Shown here piece by piece: positions 44,288 to 52,839 of a stretch of DNA of 64,000 bases. This stretch comes from JBBQFI01 sp038237805. Lineage in GTDB: Bacteria; Verrucomicrobiota; Verrucomicrobiia; Chthoniobacterales; UBA10450. The notes under the pieces are model-generated. The model worked only from the letters and a program-made list of their open reading frames with translations, was not told the origin of the DNA and ran no database searches. The position numbers were made by a program, and so were the translations under genes. Each line of letters begins with the position of its first letter. Position 1 is the first letter of the stretch. The stretch lies in assembly GCA_038237805.1 (NCBI GenBank), contig JBBRYI010000010.1:79793-143792 (forward strand), written 5' to 3'.

Positions 44288-46288
44288 ATGTCCCGCGAGT
44301 ACACCCTGGAGCGCAGCCCGTCAGCGACTTCGATCAATATCGATTATGCGGCGGAGCTGAACGAACAGCAGCTCGCCGCCGTGACGGCATCGCCCGGGCC
44401 GTTGCTGGTCATCGCGGGCGCGGGCAGCGGAAAGACACGCACGCTGACTTATCGCGTCGCCTACCTGCTCGAGAACGGCATCGATCCGCGCAACATTTTG
44501 CTGCTCACTTTTACGAACAAGGCTGCGCGCCAAATGCTCGATCGCGTCGCGAATCTTTTGCCGGTCGATGCGAGCGGACTTTGGGGCGGAACATTTCACT
44601 CGATCGGAAATCGCATGCTGCGGCGACACGGACGCGCGCTCGGTTATTCCAGCGGATTCACGATCATGGACCGCGAAGATCAGAAGGATTTGATCAACGC
44701 CGTTGTCGCAGCGGCTGGAATCGACCCTAAGGAAATGCGGTTTCCAAAAGGCGATGTACTCGCGGACATCTTCAGTTTCGTCATTAACACGGAGAAACCG
44801 ATGGAGGAGTTGCTTGCGGAAAAGTTCCCGTACTTCCTCCCGTTGCTAGAGCAAATCAAAGACGTCCACGCGCGTTACGAGAAGAAAAAGAAATCGACGA
44901 ACTCGATGGACTTCGACGATCTGCTCGAGAAAACGCTGCGCATGCTACTCGAACACGAAGAGATCGCGGCGTTTTATCGGCGGCAGTTCAAATTCATCCT
45001 CGTCGATGAATATCAAGATACGAACAAGATCCAGGCGGATTTCATCGACACGCTCGCGGCGGAACACAAAAACGTCATGGTCGTGGGGGACGATGCGCAA
45101 TCGATTTATTCGTGGCGCGGCGCGAATTTCCAAAACATCCTCGAATTTCCGAAGCGCTATCCAAATGCGCAGGTCTTCAAGATTGAGCTGAATTATCGCA
45201 GCGTGCCGGAAATTCTCGCGGTCGCGAACGCGGCGATTGCGGCAAACGTGCAGCAGTTTCGCAAACAGCTGAGCGCGACGCGCCATTCACATTCGGCGAG
45301 GCCGGCGCTCGTAGCGCTAAATGACAGCAGCGAGCAAGCGCAGTTTGTCGCGCAACGAATTTTGGAGCTGCGCGATGAAAACGTGGACCTGAACGAGATC
45401 GCAGTTTTATATCGCTCGCATTTCCACGCCGTGGAATTGCAGCTCGAACTTTCGCGCCGCGGCATTCCGTATCAAATCACAAGCGGGGTGCGATTTTTCG
45501 AGCAGGCGCATATTAAAGACGTGGCCGCCTTCATTCGTCTCGTGGTCAATCCACGCGATGAAGTTGGGTTCAAGCGCATGGTGAAATTGCTGCCCGGTAT
45601 CGGGAACAAGAGCGCCGATACTTTGTGGCGGACTTGGGAAACGTCGCTGAACGAGCGCGGCGATATTTCGTCGTGGAGCGAACGCCTCCTCACGATGCCG
45701 GTGACCGCCAAATCGAAGAAATCTTGGGAACAACTCGCGCACACCCTCGATGAAATTGCACCCGGCGGACGAGCGAATCCGCCATCGGAGATGATCACCT
45801 CGGTCGTGGAAGCGATCTATGACGACTATGCCAAAGCAAATTTTACGAACTACGAGCTGCGGCGCGAGGACCTGAATCAGCTGGCCGCGTTTGCGCGTCA
45901 ATTCAAAGACGCGGAGGAATTTCTCTCGCAGCTTGCGCTTATCAGCAACGTAGACGCGGAGGCTGCGCCCAATCAGACCGCCGATCAGGAAGCCGTGAAC
46001 TTGTCGTCGGTTCATCAGGCCAAAGGCCTTGAGTATCACACGGTATTCGTAATTTGGCTGACCGACGGAATGTTTCCGAGCTCACGCTCACTCGAAACAC
46101 GCGATGCGATTGAAGAGGAGCGCCGGCTCTTCTATGTGGCAATCACGCGGGCGCGCGATGAACTTTATCTCACTTATCCGCACATGCGCTTGAATGCTGG
46201 TTACGGTGAAATCTTTCAGCGGCCCTCGCGCTTTCTGAAAGAGATTCCGACAAATCTCGTGGAAGACTGGCAGGTGCGCCGCGCCTAG
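44288..46288 (+). CDS. UvrD/PcrA-type superfamily 1 DNA helicase
   Basis: The 666-residue protein has the ordered SF1A motifs: Q-motif LNEQQLAAV, Walker A AGAGSGKTRTL, Ia LLTFTNKAARQM, Walker B VDEYQDTN, III GDDAQSIYSWRGA, IV/V (LNYRSVPEIL; VNLSSVHQAKGLEY) and VI (EERRLFYVAITRARDELYL). It is a 3'-5' helicase with likely roles in repair or replication-fork clearing. It lacks the long PcrA/UvrD C-terminal extension. It is divergent from the TPR operon, 88 bases apart. No 9-mer TCGTTAGGC occurs in it, unlike most neighbours. Confidence 0.93.
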   Translation: MSREYTLERSPSATSINIDYAAELNEQQLAAVTASPGPLLVIAGAGSGKTRTLTYRVAYLLENGIDPRNILLLTFTNKAARQMLDRVANLLPVDASGLWGGTFHSIGNRMLRRHGRALGYSSGFTIMDREDQKDLINAVVAAAGIDPKEMRFPKGDVLADIFSFVINTEKPMEELLAEKFPYFLPLLEQIKDVHARYEKKKKSTNSMDFDDLLEKTLRMLLEHEEIAAFYRRQFKFILVDEYQDTNKIQADFIDTLAAEHKNVMVVGDDAQSIYSWRGANFQNILEFPKRYPNAQVFKIELNYRSVPEILAVANAAIAANVQQFRKQLSATRHSHSARPALVALNDSSEQAQFVAQRILELRDENVDLNEIAVLYRSHFHAVELQLELSRRGIPYQITSGVRFFEQAHIKDVAAFIRLVVNPRDEVGFKRMVKLLPGIGNKSADTLWRTWETSLNERGDISSWSERLLTMPVTAKSKKSWEQLAHTLDEIAPGGRANPPSEMITSVVEAIYDDYAKANFTNYELRREDLNQLAAFARQFKDAEEFLSQLALISNVDAEAAPNQTADQEAVNLSSVHQAKGLEYHTVFVIWLTDGMFPSSRSLETRDAIEEERRLFYVAITRARDELYLTYPHMRLNAGYGEIFQRPSRFLKEIPTNLVEDWQVRRA

Positions 46289-46323
46289 TTGTCATTCCGA
46301 ACGGAGCGGAGCGAAGCGAACTC
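46289..46323. repeat. Half-copy of the gtcatcccgagc palindromic family
   Basis: The short stretch tgtcattccgaacggagcgg, followed by agcgaagcga, is a partial member of the repeat family at 20080-20138. It fills the gap between the helicase stop and the malQ start. It is open in the malQ frame, which makes that gene look 13 codons longer. Confidence 0.65.
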
Positions 46324-46327
46324 TAAA

Positions 46328-48058
46328 ATGGATTTAAGTTCCGATAAACGCTTCGCCGGGATCCTCGCGCCACTCTTTGCGATTAGGACGGAGGACGATC
46401 TTGGAATTGGCGATTTGGAAGCGCTGAGGCAATTTATCGATTGGGCGGCAGGCATTGGATTTAAGCTCGTTCAACTGTTGCCGATCAACGAAACCGGGCG
46501 CGACAACAGTCCGTATAACGCGATCAGCTCGGTCGCAATCGAACCGACGACGTTGCATCTCGTACCGGGTTCGCCCCAAGACTTAACGCAGGAAGATTTC
46601 GACGCGGTCGTGGCCACTGTCGATGCGAAGAAATTACAACGCGGCGACGTGAATTACCGACGCGTGCGAAAGCTTAAGGGCGCTTTGCTCGAAAAAGCGT
46701 TCGCGCATTTTGAACAGAGGACGGCAAATAACGAGACCGCTTCCCAATCATTCGTTGATTTCTGCCGCGAACATACGAGCTGGCTCGATGATTACGCCTT
46801 GTTCCGTGCCCTCATGGAAAAAAATCGCGGACGCGAGACATGGGACCAATGGCGTGAAGAACATCGCTCGTTAGGCGCGGCGCGCGCCTGGCTGCAGGCA
46901 CTGGGACCGAGGAGGCGGGAAAATTTCGAGAGGCGCATGCGCTTCTTTCGCTACGTGCAGTGGATCGCGCACCATCAATGGTCGGCGACCAAGCGCCATG
47001 CGGAGGACCGCGGTGTCGCGCTCATGGGCGACATACCGTTCGGTGTTAGTTACTACAGCGCGGATGTGTTCGCGCGTCCGGAGGAATTTGCGCTCGATTG
47101 GTCCGGAGGGGCGCCGCCCGAACCGTACTTCAAGGATGACGAGTTCACGCAAAAATGGGGACAGAACTGGGGGATTCCGCTGTATCGCTGGGATGTAATG
47201 CGCGCGAACAACTTCGCGTGGTGGCGTCAACGTGTGCGTGGGGTGCAGAATTTCTTTCACGTTTTCCGCATCGATCACGTACTTGGGTTTTATCGCATTT
47301 ACGCGTTCCCGTGGCGACCCACACGCAATCAGGAATTTTTGCCGCTCAACCAGGAGGAAATGTTGCAACGCACAAGCGGAAGAGCGCCACATTTTTCGCC
47401 GCGCGATGATTCGACGACAGAAAATTGCGAGGCGAATCGCCGCGAAGGCGAGGAGTATCTGCGTGTCGTCCTGGAAGAATCGGGCGCCACTCGTGTCGTG
47501 GGTGAAGATTTGGGAACTGTTCCCAAATATGTGCGACCAAGTTTGCACTCGTTAGGCATCGCCGGTTTCAAAATTCCGCAATGGGAGGTTTATGATGGAC
47601 GTATCACTCCGGGCCCGGAGTACGAGCGATTAAGCGTTGCGACCTACGCGACGCACGATCACAAACCGCTGCGTTTGCTTTGGGAGGAGGCTTTCGGAAA
47701 AAAGGCAGCCGACACGCGCGAGCAATCCCGCCAGGAGTTGGAAAAGCTCGCCAGCTTCGCTGGGATCCAGCCGCAAGCGGAGCCGTTCGATTATAAGAGG
47801 GATATTTACCCTCGACTCATGCGCGCGCTTTTTGCAGCCAATTCGTGGCTCGTCATCGTCATGATCACCGATCTGCTCGCGCGTATGGACCGTTTTAACA
47901 CGCCCGGCATGGCGGTGTCGGCGAACTGGACGCGGCGCATGCGCCAGACCATGTCACAGTTGTCAACTAACAGAAATGTGCAGCGCAAAATGCGACTCGT
48001 TAGGCGATTATTAGAGGAGACAGGTAGGGGAGGTTCACCGAACCGCCCGGACGATTGA
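46328..48058 (+). CDS. malQ: 4-alpha-glucanotransferase (amylomaltase)
   Basis: The product is 576 residues from the ATG at 46328. GH77 features are present: the N-terminal GIGDLEALRQFIDWAAG and LLPINETGRDNSPYNAISS motifs, MGDIPFGVSYYSADVFARPE with the nucleophile region following, FRIDHVLGFYRIY, then VVGEDLGTVPKYVR and ATYATHDHKPLRLLW. It moves glucan segments between maltodextrins in glycogen or starch use. It stands alone, with no glycogen gene nearby. Its TGA stop lies within an arm of a three-arm palindromic element. Confidence 0.93.
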   Translation: MDLSSDKRFAGILAPLFAIRTEDDLGIGDLEALRQFIDWAAGIGFKLVQLLPINETGRDNSPYNAISSVAIEPTTLHLVPGSPQDLTQEDFDAVVATVDAKKLQRGDVNYRRVRKLKGALLEKAFAHFEQRTANNETASQSFVDFCREHTSWLDDYALFRALMEKNRGRETWDQWREEHRSLGAARAWLQALGPRRRENFERRMRFFRYVQWIAHHQWSATKRHAEDRGVALMGDIPFGVSYYSADVFARPEEFALDWSGGAPPEPYFKDDEFTQKWGQNWGIPLYRWDVMRANNFAWWRQRVRGVQNFFHVFRIDHVLGFYRIYAFPWRPTRNQEFLPLNQEEMLQRTSGRAPHFSPRDDSTTENCEANRREGEEYLRVVLEESGATRVVGEDLGTVPKYVRPSLHSLGIAGFKIPQWEVYDGRITPGPEYERLSVATYATHDHKPLRLLWEEAFGKKAADTREQSRQELEKLASFAGIQPQAEPFDYKRDIYPRLMRALFAANSWLVIVMITDLLARMDRFNTPGMAVSANWTRRMRQTMSQLSTNRNVQRKMRLVRRLLEETGRGGSPNRPDD

Positions 48059-48074
48059 GTCAATCGCCCTACCT
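48022..48074. repeat. Small three-arm palindromic element at the malQ stop
   Basis: The outer stem is aggtaggg/ccctacct. Two inner arms are ggttcaccgaacc and cgattgagtcaatcg, the second containing the TGA stop of malQ. The layout repeats that of the elements at 21228-21330 and 55666-55804. It may end malQ transcription. Confidence 0.75.
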
Positions 48075-48162
48075 CGATATCATGGCCCCCTTATTACCTA
48101 ACGAGTGCGGGCGATTGGACAGTCGCCGCAAGCTGGCTTAACCATTCGCCAGAAAAGGATAG

Positions 48163-48483
48163 ATGATCGGCGCAGCGAAAATTTATTTCATCGTCTTCGG
48201 CGTGCTCACGATTGTGGGCGGCATCATCGGCTACGCCAGCAAGGGAAGCGTAGCGTCCATTGTTGCTGGGTCGATCTCGGGAATACTTTTATTGCTGGGA
48301 GCATTTCTGCTTGCCGATCATTTCGTCGCCGGGCTGGCGATTGCATTGATTGTGTCGCTTTTGCTCGCTGGACAATTCGTTCCGAAATTTATTCAGACCG
48401 GGAAAGCGATGCCGGCGGGGATGATGTCGATTTTGAGCGTGATCGGTATTATCACGGCGATCGTCACCTGGATTAAAAAATAG
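48163..48483 (+). CDS. Small membrane protein of the TMEM14 (UPF0136) family
   Basis: The 106-residue product has four hydrophobic segments with glycine-rich turns, as in TMEM14 proteins: ITVVGGIIGYASKGS-like N-terminal signature (here TIVGGIIGYASKGSVASIVA) and a late GMMSILSVIGIITAI helix. The function is unknown in bacteria. The next gene starts 8 bases later, so they probably share a transcript. Confidence 0.8.
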   Translation: MIGAAKIYFIVFGVLTIVGGIIGYASKGSVASIVAGSISGILLLLGAFLLADHFVAGLAIALIVSLLLAGQFVPKFIQTGKAMPAGMMSILSVIGIITAIVTWIKK

Positions 48484-48490
48484 AAGTCGC

Positions 48491-49885
48491 GTGCGAAAAC
48501 TTCGTTTGAGCACGTTGCGGGGCTTCGTGCTGCTGCTCTTTCTCCTGATCGCGACGGGAATCGTCTATCGCTGGATTTCGCTCGAACGTTGGCGCTGGCG
48601 TTTGATCCAGCTAACCGGACCGGAATCGGAGTGGGCGGTGCCGATTCACCCGTCGCCCCAGCCGCAGCCAACCCGGACGCCAATCATCTCGGGAAAACTA
48701 GACACCGCGCGGCTGTTCAACGGAATCACGGTGCACGCGGAGGTCGAGGCACCCACTGGCGCCGCAGCGTCGGATGAACGCCTCGATCCGCGGAGCTACG
48801 TCATCGATTTGACGTTGCAAGCGCGCGTGCCGACACCAAACAAAACCATCGACGAACTGGCGAAAGTGAATCCGGAATTGCCCAAGCTCCTGCCACGCCT
48901 CGCGACGATGGTGACGCCCGAATCGGTCTCTCCGTTTTTCGCGCAGCTTTACCAAATGAAAGTGAAAACGTTGCGCGAAAATCTCGGCCGGCTCGATCTG
49001 CTTCTTTCGCGGCACAATTTTTACGACTGCCAGACGGTCATGCAGTTGAAGCATCCGCAGACAAACCGCAAAGTCGTTTTGCTCCAGGCGGAAATGGACG
49101 TGGATGCGGACGGTTCGGACGCAGATCGATTGCCCGCTGGCAGCGGTGTGTCGACAAACTTTAAACCGTTCACGAGTTTCCGTTGGCAGAAGAAGACGAA
49201 AGCTCCCAATCCCTACCTCGCGGCGACGCAGGAAAATTTGCAGCGCGTCGAGACTGAGTTAGCGACAAAGTCGACGACTCCAGAACGCAAAAACGAACTG
49301 CGCAATGCACGCACGCAGTTGCGCAAAGACGTCGATACGCTGAAGAAATGGAGCTTCCTCATCGGCGCGACCGATCCTTACATCGTCATCCCCACCGGTT
49401 TTGCCTCAGGAACCGGCGCCAAAATCGGTGACTACGCGGTCGTTGTGGCCGGGAATAAACTCTATCCGGCGATCGTCGGCGATGCGGGTCCGCCGGATAA
49501 AGTGGGCGAAGCGTCATTGCGCATCGCGAAAGAAATTAACTCGCTTTCAACCGCATACAGCCGACCGGTAAGCGATCTCAAGGTGACGTATTTGATTTTT
49601 CCCGGCACAGCCGATCCGCCAGGTCCGCCGGATTTGGAAAAGCTTCGAGCGCGTTGCGAAGCGCTCGTAAATGACATCGGTGGCGCGACCACTCCGTTGC
49701 ATCACTGGGAAAATATTATTCCTCCTCCGCCGACTCCGACGCCTTCGCCAACACCAACGCCCTCGCCCGCCCCGACTCCATCGGAGTCGCCGACAGCTTC
49801 GCCCTCCGCGACTTTCGCTTTCCCCACGCCGACGGCGAGCACTAGCCCAACTCCGCCGGAAACCGTGCAATCGCCTGCACCGTAA
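48491..49885 (+). CDS. Membrane-anchored glycoside hydrolase family 75 (chitosanase)-like protein
   Basis: The 464-residue product starts with a GTG and has a membrane anchor at about residues 12-26. The region about 160-385 resembles GH75 fungal-type chitosanase. It has an acidic segment LLQAEMDVDADGSDADRLP, then YIVIPTGFASGTGAKIGDYA and a GDAGPPDKVGEASLRIA end, matching the family D-x-D-x-DG and GD/GE features. The last 60 residues are a Pro/Thr/Ser-rich tail (repeats of PTPSPTP). I assign the family by motif memory, so the activity is moderately sure. A 105-residue insert separates the halves. The neighbours are membrane or envelope proteins. Confidence 0.6.
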   Translation: MRKLRLSTLRGFVLLLFLLIATGIVYRWISLERWRWRLIQLTGPESEWAVPIHPSPQPQPTRTPIISGKLDTARLFNGITVHAEVEAPTGAAASDERLDPRSYVIDLTLQARVPTPNKTIDELAKVNPELPKLLPRLATMVTPESVSPFFAQLYQMKVKTLRENLGRLDLLLSRHNFYDCQTVMQLKHPQTNRKVVLLQAEMDVDADGSDADRLPAGSGVSTNFKPFTSFRWQKKTKAPNPYLAATQENLQRVETELATKSTTPERKNELRNARTQLRKDVDTLKKWSFLIGATDPYIVIPTGFASGTGAKIGDYAVVVAGNKLYPAIVGDAGPPDKVGEASLRIAKEINSLSTAYSRPVSDLKVTYLIFPGTADPPGPPDLEKLRARCEALVNDIGGATTPLHHWENIIPPPPTPTPSPTPTPSPAPTPSESPTASPSATFAFPTPTASTSPTPPETVQSPAP

Positions 49886-49961
49886 CGATGATCCGCACAG
49901 CCGCGGGGCTCGATTGACGCGTTACACGAATGTCGAAAGGCTTGTCCGACATTCGCAATAA

Positions 49962-51047
49962 ATGAAAAAAACAATTTGGCGTCGTTGGTGGTTTTGGGTT
50001 GTGGCGGTCATTCTCGCCGCCATTCTGGTTGTCCATTTCATGCTCGCGATCTGGGTGCGCGATTACGTCAATCGCAAGCTCTCAGAAATTCCTGGATATC
50101 GCGGTCACGTCGCGGCCGTAACATTGCATTTGTGGCGGGGCGCTTATCAGATTCACAAAGTTGATATCGTGAAAACCGGAGGCGACGTTCCGGTCCCATT
50201 TTTTTCTGCGCCCCTGGTCGATCTTTCGGTGGAATGGAAAGCGCTCTTCAACGGCACGCTCGTCGGCGAGATTTACTTCAATCGACCACAACTAAATTTT
50301 GTTAACGCGCCGAGCAAAGAAGACGCCCAAATCGGCGTCGACAAACCCTGGACCGACAAAATCCGCCAGCTATTCCCGCTCAAGATCAATCGCTTCGTCG
50401 TGCACGACGGCCAGATTCATTATCGCGATTTCCACAAGACGCCGAAAGTCGATGTCGTGTTCGATCGCGTGCGGATGCTGGCGAAGAATTTAACGAACAG
50501 CGAAAAACTATCGAAGACGCTCCACGCAAACGTGCAGATCGAATGTCGCCCGCTGCGCGAAGGCGATCTGCGTTCCAAGATCGATCTCGATCCCTACGCG
50601 ACGAAGCCGACTTTCAGCACACAGCTGGAAATGAAAGGCGTGCCCTTAGTGAAACTAAACGACTTCGCAAAGGCTTATGCCGGAATTACATTCGAATCCG
50701 GAACTCTGGGCGTCGCGACCGAACTGGATGCTAATGACGGCCGCTTTACCGGATTCGTTGAACCTGTTTTTGAGCACATGTCGATTTTCGACCCGGCTCA
50801 TGATTCGAAAAATCCAATCGATTTTGTCTGGCAGGGCATTGTTGGCGGATTAACGCGAATCATTCGCAATCAGCCGAAAGATCGTTTCGGCACGCGCGTG
50901 CCTCCGTCGGGCAGCTTCGATCAACCTCAACCTGCGATCATCACAACCGTCCTGAACGTTTTTAAAAATTCGCTCATCAAAGCGTTTGAAGGGAAGCTCG
51001 AGGAGAATCACGAAAAGCTGCCGAAGGTTCCGGAGAATCAGCAGTGA
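49962..51047 (+). CDS. DUF748/AsmA-like inner-membrane anchored protein
   Basis: The 361-residue product has an N-terminal membrane helix (WFWVVAVILAAILVVHFMLA). A beta-rich periplasmic part follows, with AsmA/DUF748 patterns (FFSAPLVDLSVEWKALFNGT, then FNRPQLNFV and HDGQIHYRDF). Proteins of this kind form lipid-transfer grooves or support outer membrane assembly. The assignment is moderately firm; function is inferred. It follows the GH75-like gene by 76 bases and ends near a hairpin that separates it from the convergent CTERM gene. Confidence 0.75.
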   Translation: MKKTIWRRWWFWVVAVILAAILVVHFMLAIWVRDYVNRKLSEIPGYRGHVAAVTLHLWRGAYQIHKVDIVKTGGDVPVPFFSAPLVDLSVEWKALFNGTLVGEIYFNRPQLNFVNAPSKEDAQIGVDKPWTDKIRQLFPLKINRFVVHDGQIHYRDFHKTPKVDVVFDRVRMLAKNLTNSEKLSKTLHANVQIECRPLREGDLRSKIDLDPYATKPTFSTQLEMKGVPLVKLNDFAKAYAGITFESGTLGVATELDANDGRFTGFVEPVFEHMSIFDPAHDSKNPIDFVWQGIVGGLTRIIRNQPKDRFGTRVPPSGSFDQPQPAIITTVLNVFKNSLIKAFEGKLEENHEKLPKVPENQQ

Positions 51048-51064
51048 TTACTCCATTTCGGATG

Positions 51065-51080
51065 CGGGGTCGCAACCCCG
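51065..51080. terminator. Hairpin between convergent genes
   Basis: The stem cggggt/accccg with loop cgca lies between the end of the DUF748-like gene and the end of the CTERM protein gene. It has no T tract, so it may be a two-way terminator or a small repeat. Confidence 0.45.
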
Positions 51081-51089
51081 ACCCAAGTC

Positions 51090-51728
51090 TCAGCTCAGCT
51101 TCTTATGCAAGAAGCAAAGTCCACACACGGCGACAACAAGAAGCATTGCCGTGCTGCCGTTCTCCGGAATGCTCGCGCCACTGGAAGCCGTGACCAGACC
51201 TAACAGGATATCATCTTGGATCCCGGCATAATGAGCGGTGAGACTGACGTACTTAAAATGGAGGAGCGAGCTGATATCAACCGCATGATCGGCGACGAGA
51301 CTGTTGCTGATTTCGAGCGTTCCCAATTGTCCAAGAGTGTTCGAAGCGAAGAGATCCCACGATTCACCGGCCTGAACGCTATTGACGAAAATGGACGCGG
51401 TGTTGTAGCCCTTAGCCAAAAATTGGCTTATGTCTAACTGCACGAAATTTCCATGGGAAATCTCATGGTCTCCACTGTAATCGTTGGCTAAACCGAGTCC
51501 TGTCTCGTCTGCTCCTGAGTTTTTGCCGTACAGGTTAGCCGCCAAACCTGAAGCGAAACCGTACGCGGTAATCGTTACGCCATTCACGTTGTAACCCTGT
51601 GAATTGCCTAAGACGCCCATCGGGCTGGTGAAGTCATAACTTATTGTGCCCGCCTGGGCTGTAGCGGCGCTGAGCTCGGTAAGTATAAACACACCGCAAA
51701 TCGCCAATAGATAGCGTCCTATTCCCAC
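51090..51728 (-). CDS. Exported protein with VPDSG-CTERM-like sorting signal
   Basis: I start at the GTG at 51728, five bases after a ggagg site, giving the signal peptide GIGRYLLAICGVFILTELSA. A longer frame begins at 51794. The 212-residue product is rich in small and polar residues (TISYDFTSPMGVLGNSQGY). It ends with ASIPENGSTAMLLVVAVCGL then FLHKKLS. This matches the VPDSG-CTERM layout known from Verrucomicrobia, with IPENG replacing VPDSG. Such proteins are sorted to the envelope or surface by an exosortase. It differs from the PEP-CTERM signal at 30431-31123. Confidence 0.75.
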   Translation of the reverse strand: MGIGRYLLAICGVFILTELSAATAQAGTISYDFTSPMGVLGNSQGYNVNGVTITAYGFASGLAANLYGKNSGADETGLGLANDYSGDHEISHGNFVQLDISQFLAKGYNTASIFVNSVQAGESWDLFASNTLGQLGTLEISNSLVADHAVDISSLLHFKYVSLTAHYAGIQDDILLGLVTASSGASIPENGSTAMLLVVAVCGLCFLHKKLS

Positions 51729-51863
51729 GGCCACCTCCGAAGCCCTTCGTAGAGTCACAATTAACCTTGTACCAATTTCTTCCCTACCCGTCAAGCCTTT
51801 CTACGGATGCGGCTCTGCTCTTTCTCGGTTTACCGTATTCATAGACAGTCTTTTTTTAGAGAG

Positions 51864-51937
51864 TGGCTACCCCGCATGGATTTGAACCATGAATAACGCC
51901 TCCAAAGGGCGCTGTGTTACCGTTACACCACGGGGTA
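51864..51937 (-). tRNA. tRNA-Gln (anticodon TTG)
   Basis: On the minus strand the sequence starts taccccgtggtgtaacggta and folds as a complete tRNA. The acceptor stem TACCCCG pairs with CGGGGTA, followed by discriminator G and an encoded CCA. The anticodon arm is GCGCC-CTTTGGA-GGCGT, which places TTG at positions 34-36. The T arm contains GGTTCAAATCC. It stands alone between the CTERM protein and the suf operon. Confidence 0.95.
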
Positions 51938-52013
51938 ATGCCGAGGAACGATTTCGATTGTCGATTGCGGATTTTAATCTGCAAGCAGGAACATGAAACT
52001 GACGAAACGGCCG

Positions 52014-52030
52014 TTCGCTAATTCAGCGAA
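52014..52030 (+). promoter_or_regulatory. Candidate operator palindrome upstream of sufC
   Basis: The 17-base dyad ttcgctaattcagcgaa (6-5-6) is perfect and lies 26 bases before the sufC ATG. It could bind a dimeric regulator of the SUF operon, such as an Rrf2/IscR-type protein. No such gene is nearby and the sequence does not match a consensus I know. The call rests on symmetry and position only. Confidence 0.4.
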
Positions 52031-52056
52031 TCGGAGTATATTTCTCCTCCCCAATT

Positions 52057-52821
52057 ATGCAGGAATTGACCATCAAGAATTTACACGTGGAGATAGCCGA
52101 AAAGGAGATCGTGCGCGGTCTCAGCCTGTCGGTTCCTCGCGGTGAAGTACATGCCATTATGGGGCCGAACGGCTCTGGCAAAAGCACGCTGGCCAAGGTG
52201 TTAGCCGGTCATCCGGATTATCACGTCAAGAGGGGCGAGGTTTTGATGGACGGTGAAAATATCCTGGCGCTCGACCCGGACGAACGGGCCCGTAAAGGCT
52301 TGTTTCTCGCCTTTCAATATCCGAGCGAAATCTCCGGTGTGACGATTGCGAATTTTTTGCGCGCGGCGGTGCAGGCGCGCCTGCCGGAGGGTGAAGACCT
52401 GGAGGCAACTGAATATTACGCGAAGCTTTACGAGAAAATGGAATTGCTCGGGATGGATCGCTCGTTCACATCGCGCTCAGTCAACGAAGGATTTTCCGGC
52501 GGCGAAAAAAAGCGCACGGAAATTTTGCAGCTCGCCATGCTCGAACCCACCTACGCGATTCTTGACGAAACCGACAGTGGCCTCGATATCGATGCGCTCA
52601 AGATCGTCGCCCATGGCGTTAACTCTTTGCGGGGACCAAACGTGGGTATTCTTTTGATCACTCATTATCAACGGCTTTTGAACTACATCGTGCCCGATCA
52701 CGTCCATGTTATGGTAGCGGGGCGTATCGTGCGCAGCGGACGCAAAGAGCTCGCGCTCGAACTGGAAGAGCGCGGTTACGATTGGGCGCGCGAGGACGAG
52801 CGGGAAATGGCGACAACATAA
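52057..52821 (+). CDS. sufC: Fe-S cluster assembly ATPase SufC
   Basis: The 254-residue ABC-type ATPase has Walker A GPNGSGKST, Q-loop FLAFQYPSEI, signature FSGGEKKRTEI, Walker B with the SufC-typical AILDETDSGLD, and the H-loop ITHYQRLL. SufC drives the SufBCD scaffold that builds iron-sulfur clusters in the cytosol. It is first in the operon; sufB follows after 18 bases and sufD after a further 61. No sufS, sufE or sufA is visible in this window. Confidence 0.96.
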   Translation: MQELTIKNLHVEIAEKEIVRGLSLSVPRGEVHAIMGPNGSGKSTLAKVLAGHPDYHVKRGEVLMDGENILALDPDERARKGLFLAFQYPSEISGVTIANFLRAAVQARLPEGEDLEATEYYAKLYEKMELLGMDRSFTSRSVNEGFSGGEKKRTEILQLAMLEPTYAILDETDSGLDIDALKIVAHGVNSLRGPNVGILLITHYQRLLNYIVPDHVHVMVAGRIVRSGRKELALELEERGYDWAREDEREMATT

Positions 52822-52839
52822 GAAGCGATTACACCCACA

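Noticed and set aside
46289..46327. Longer start for malQ
   Set aside because: The first 13 codons are a half-copy of a palindromic repeat, and GH77 homology begins after the ATG at 46328.
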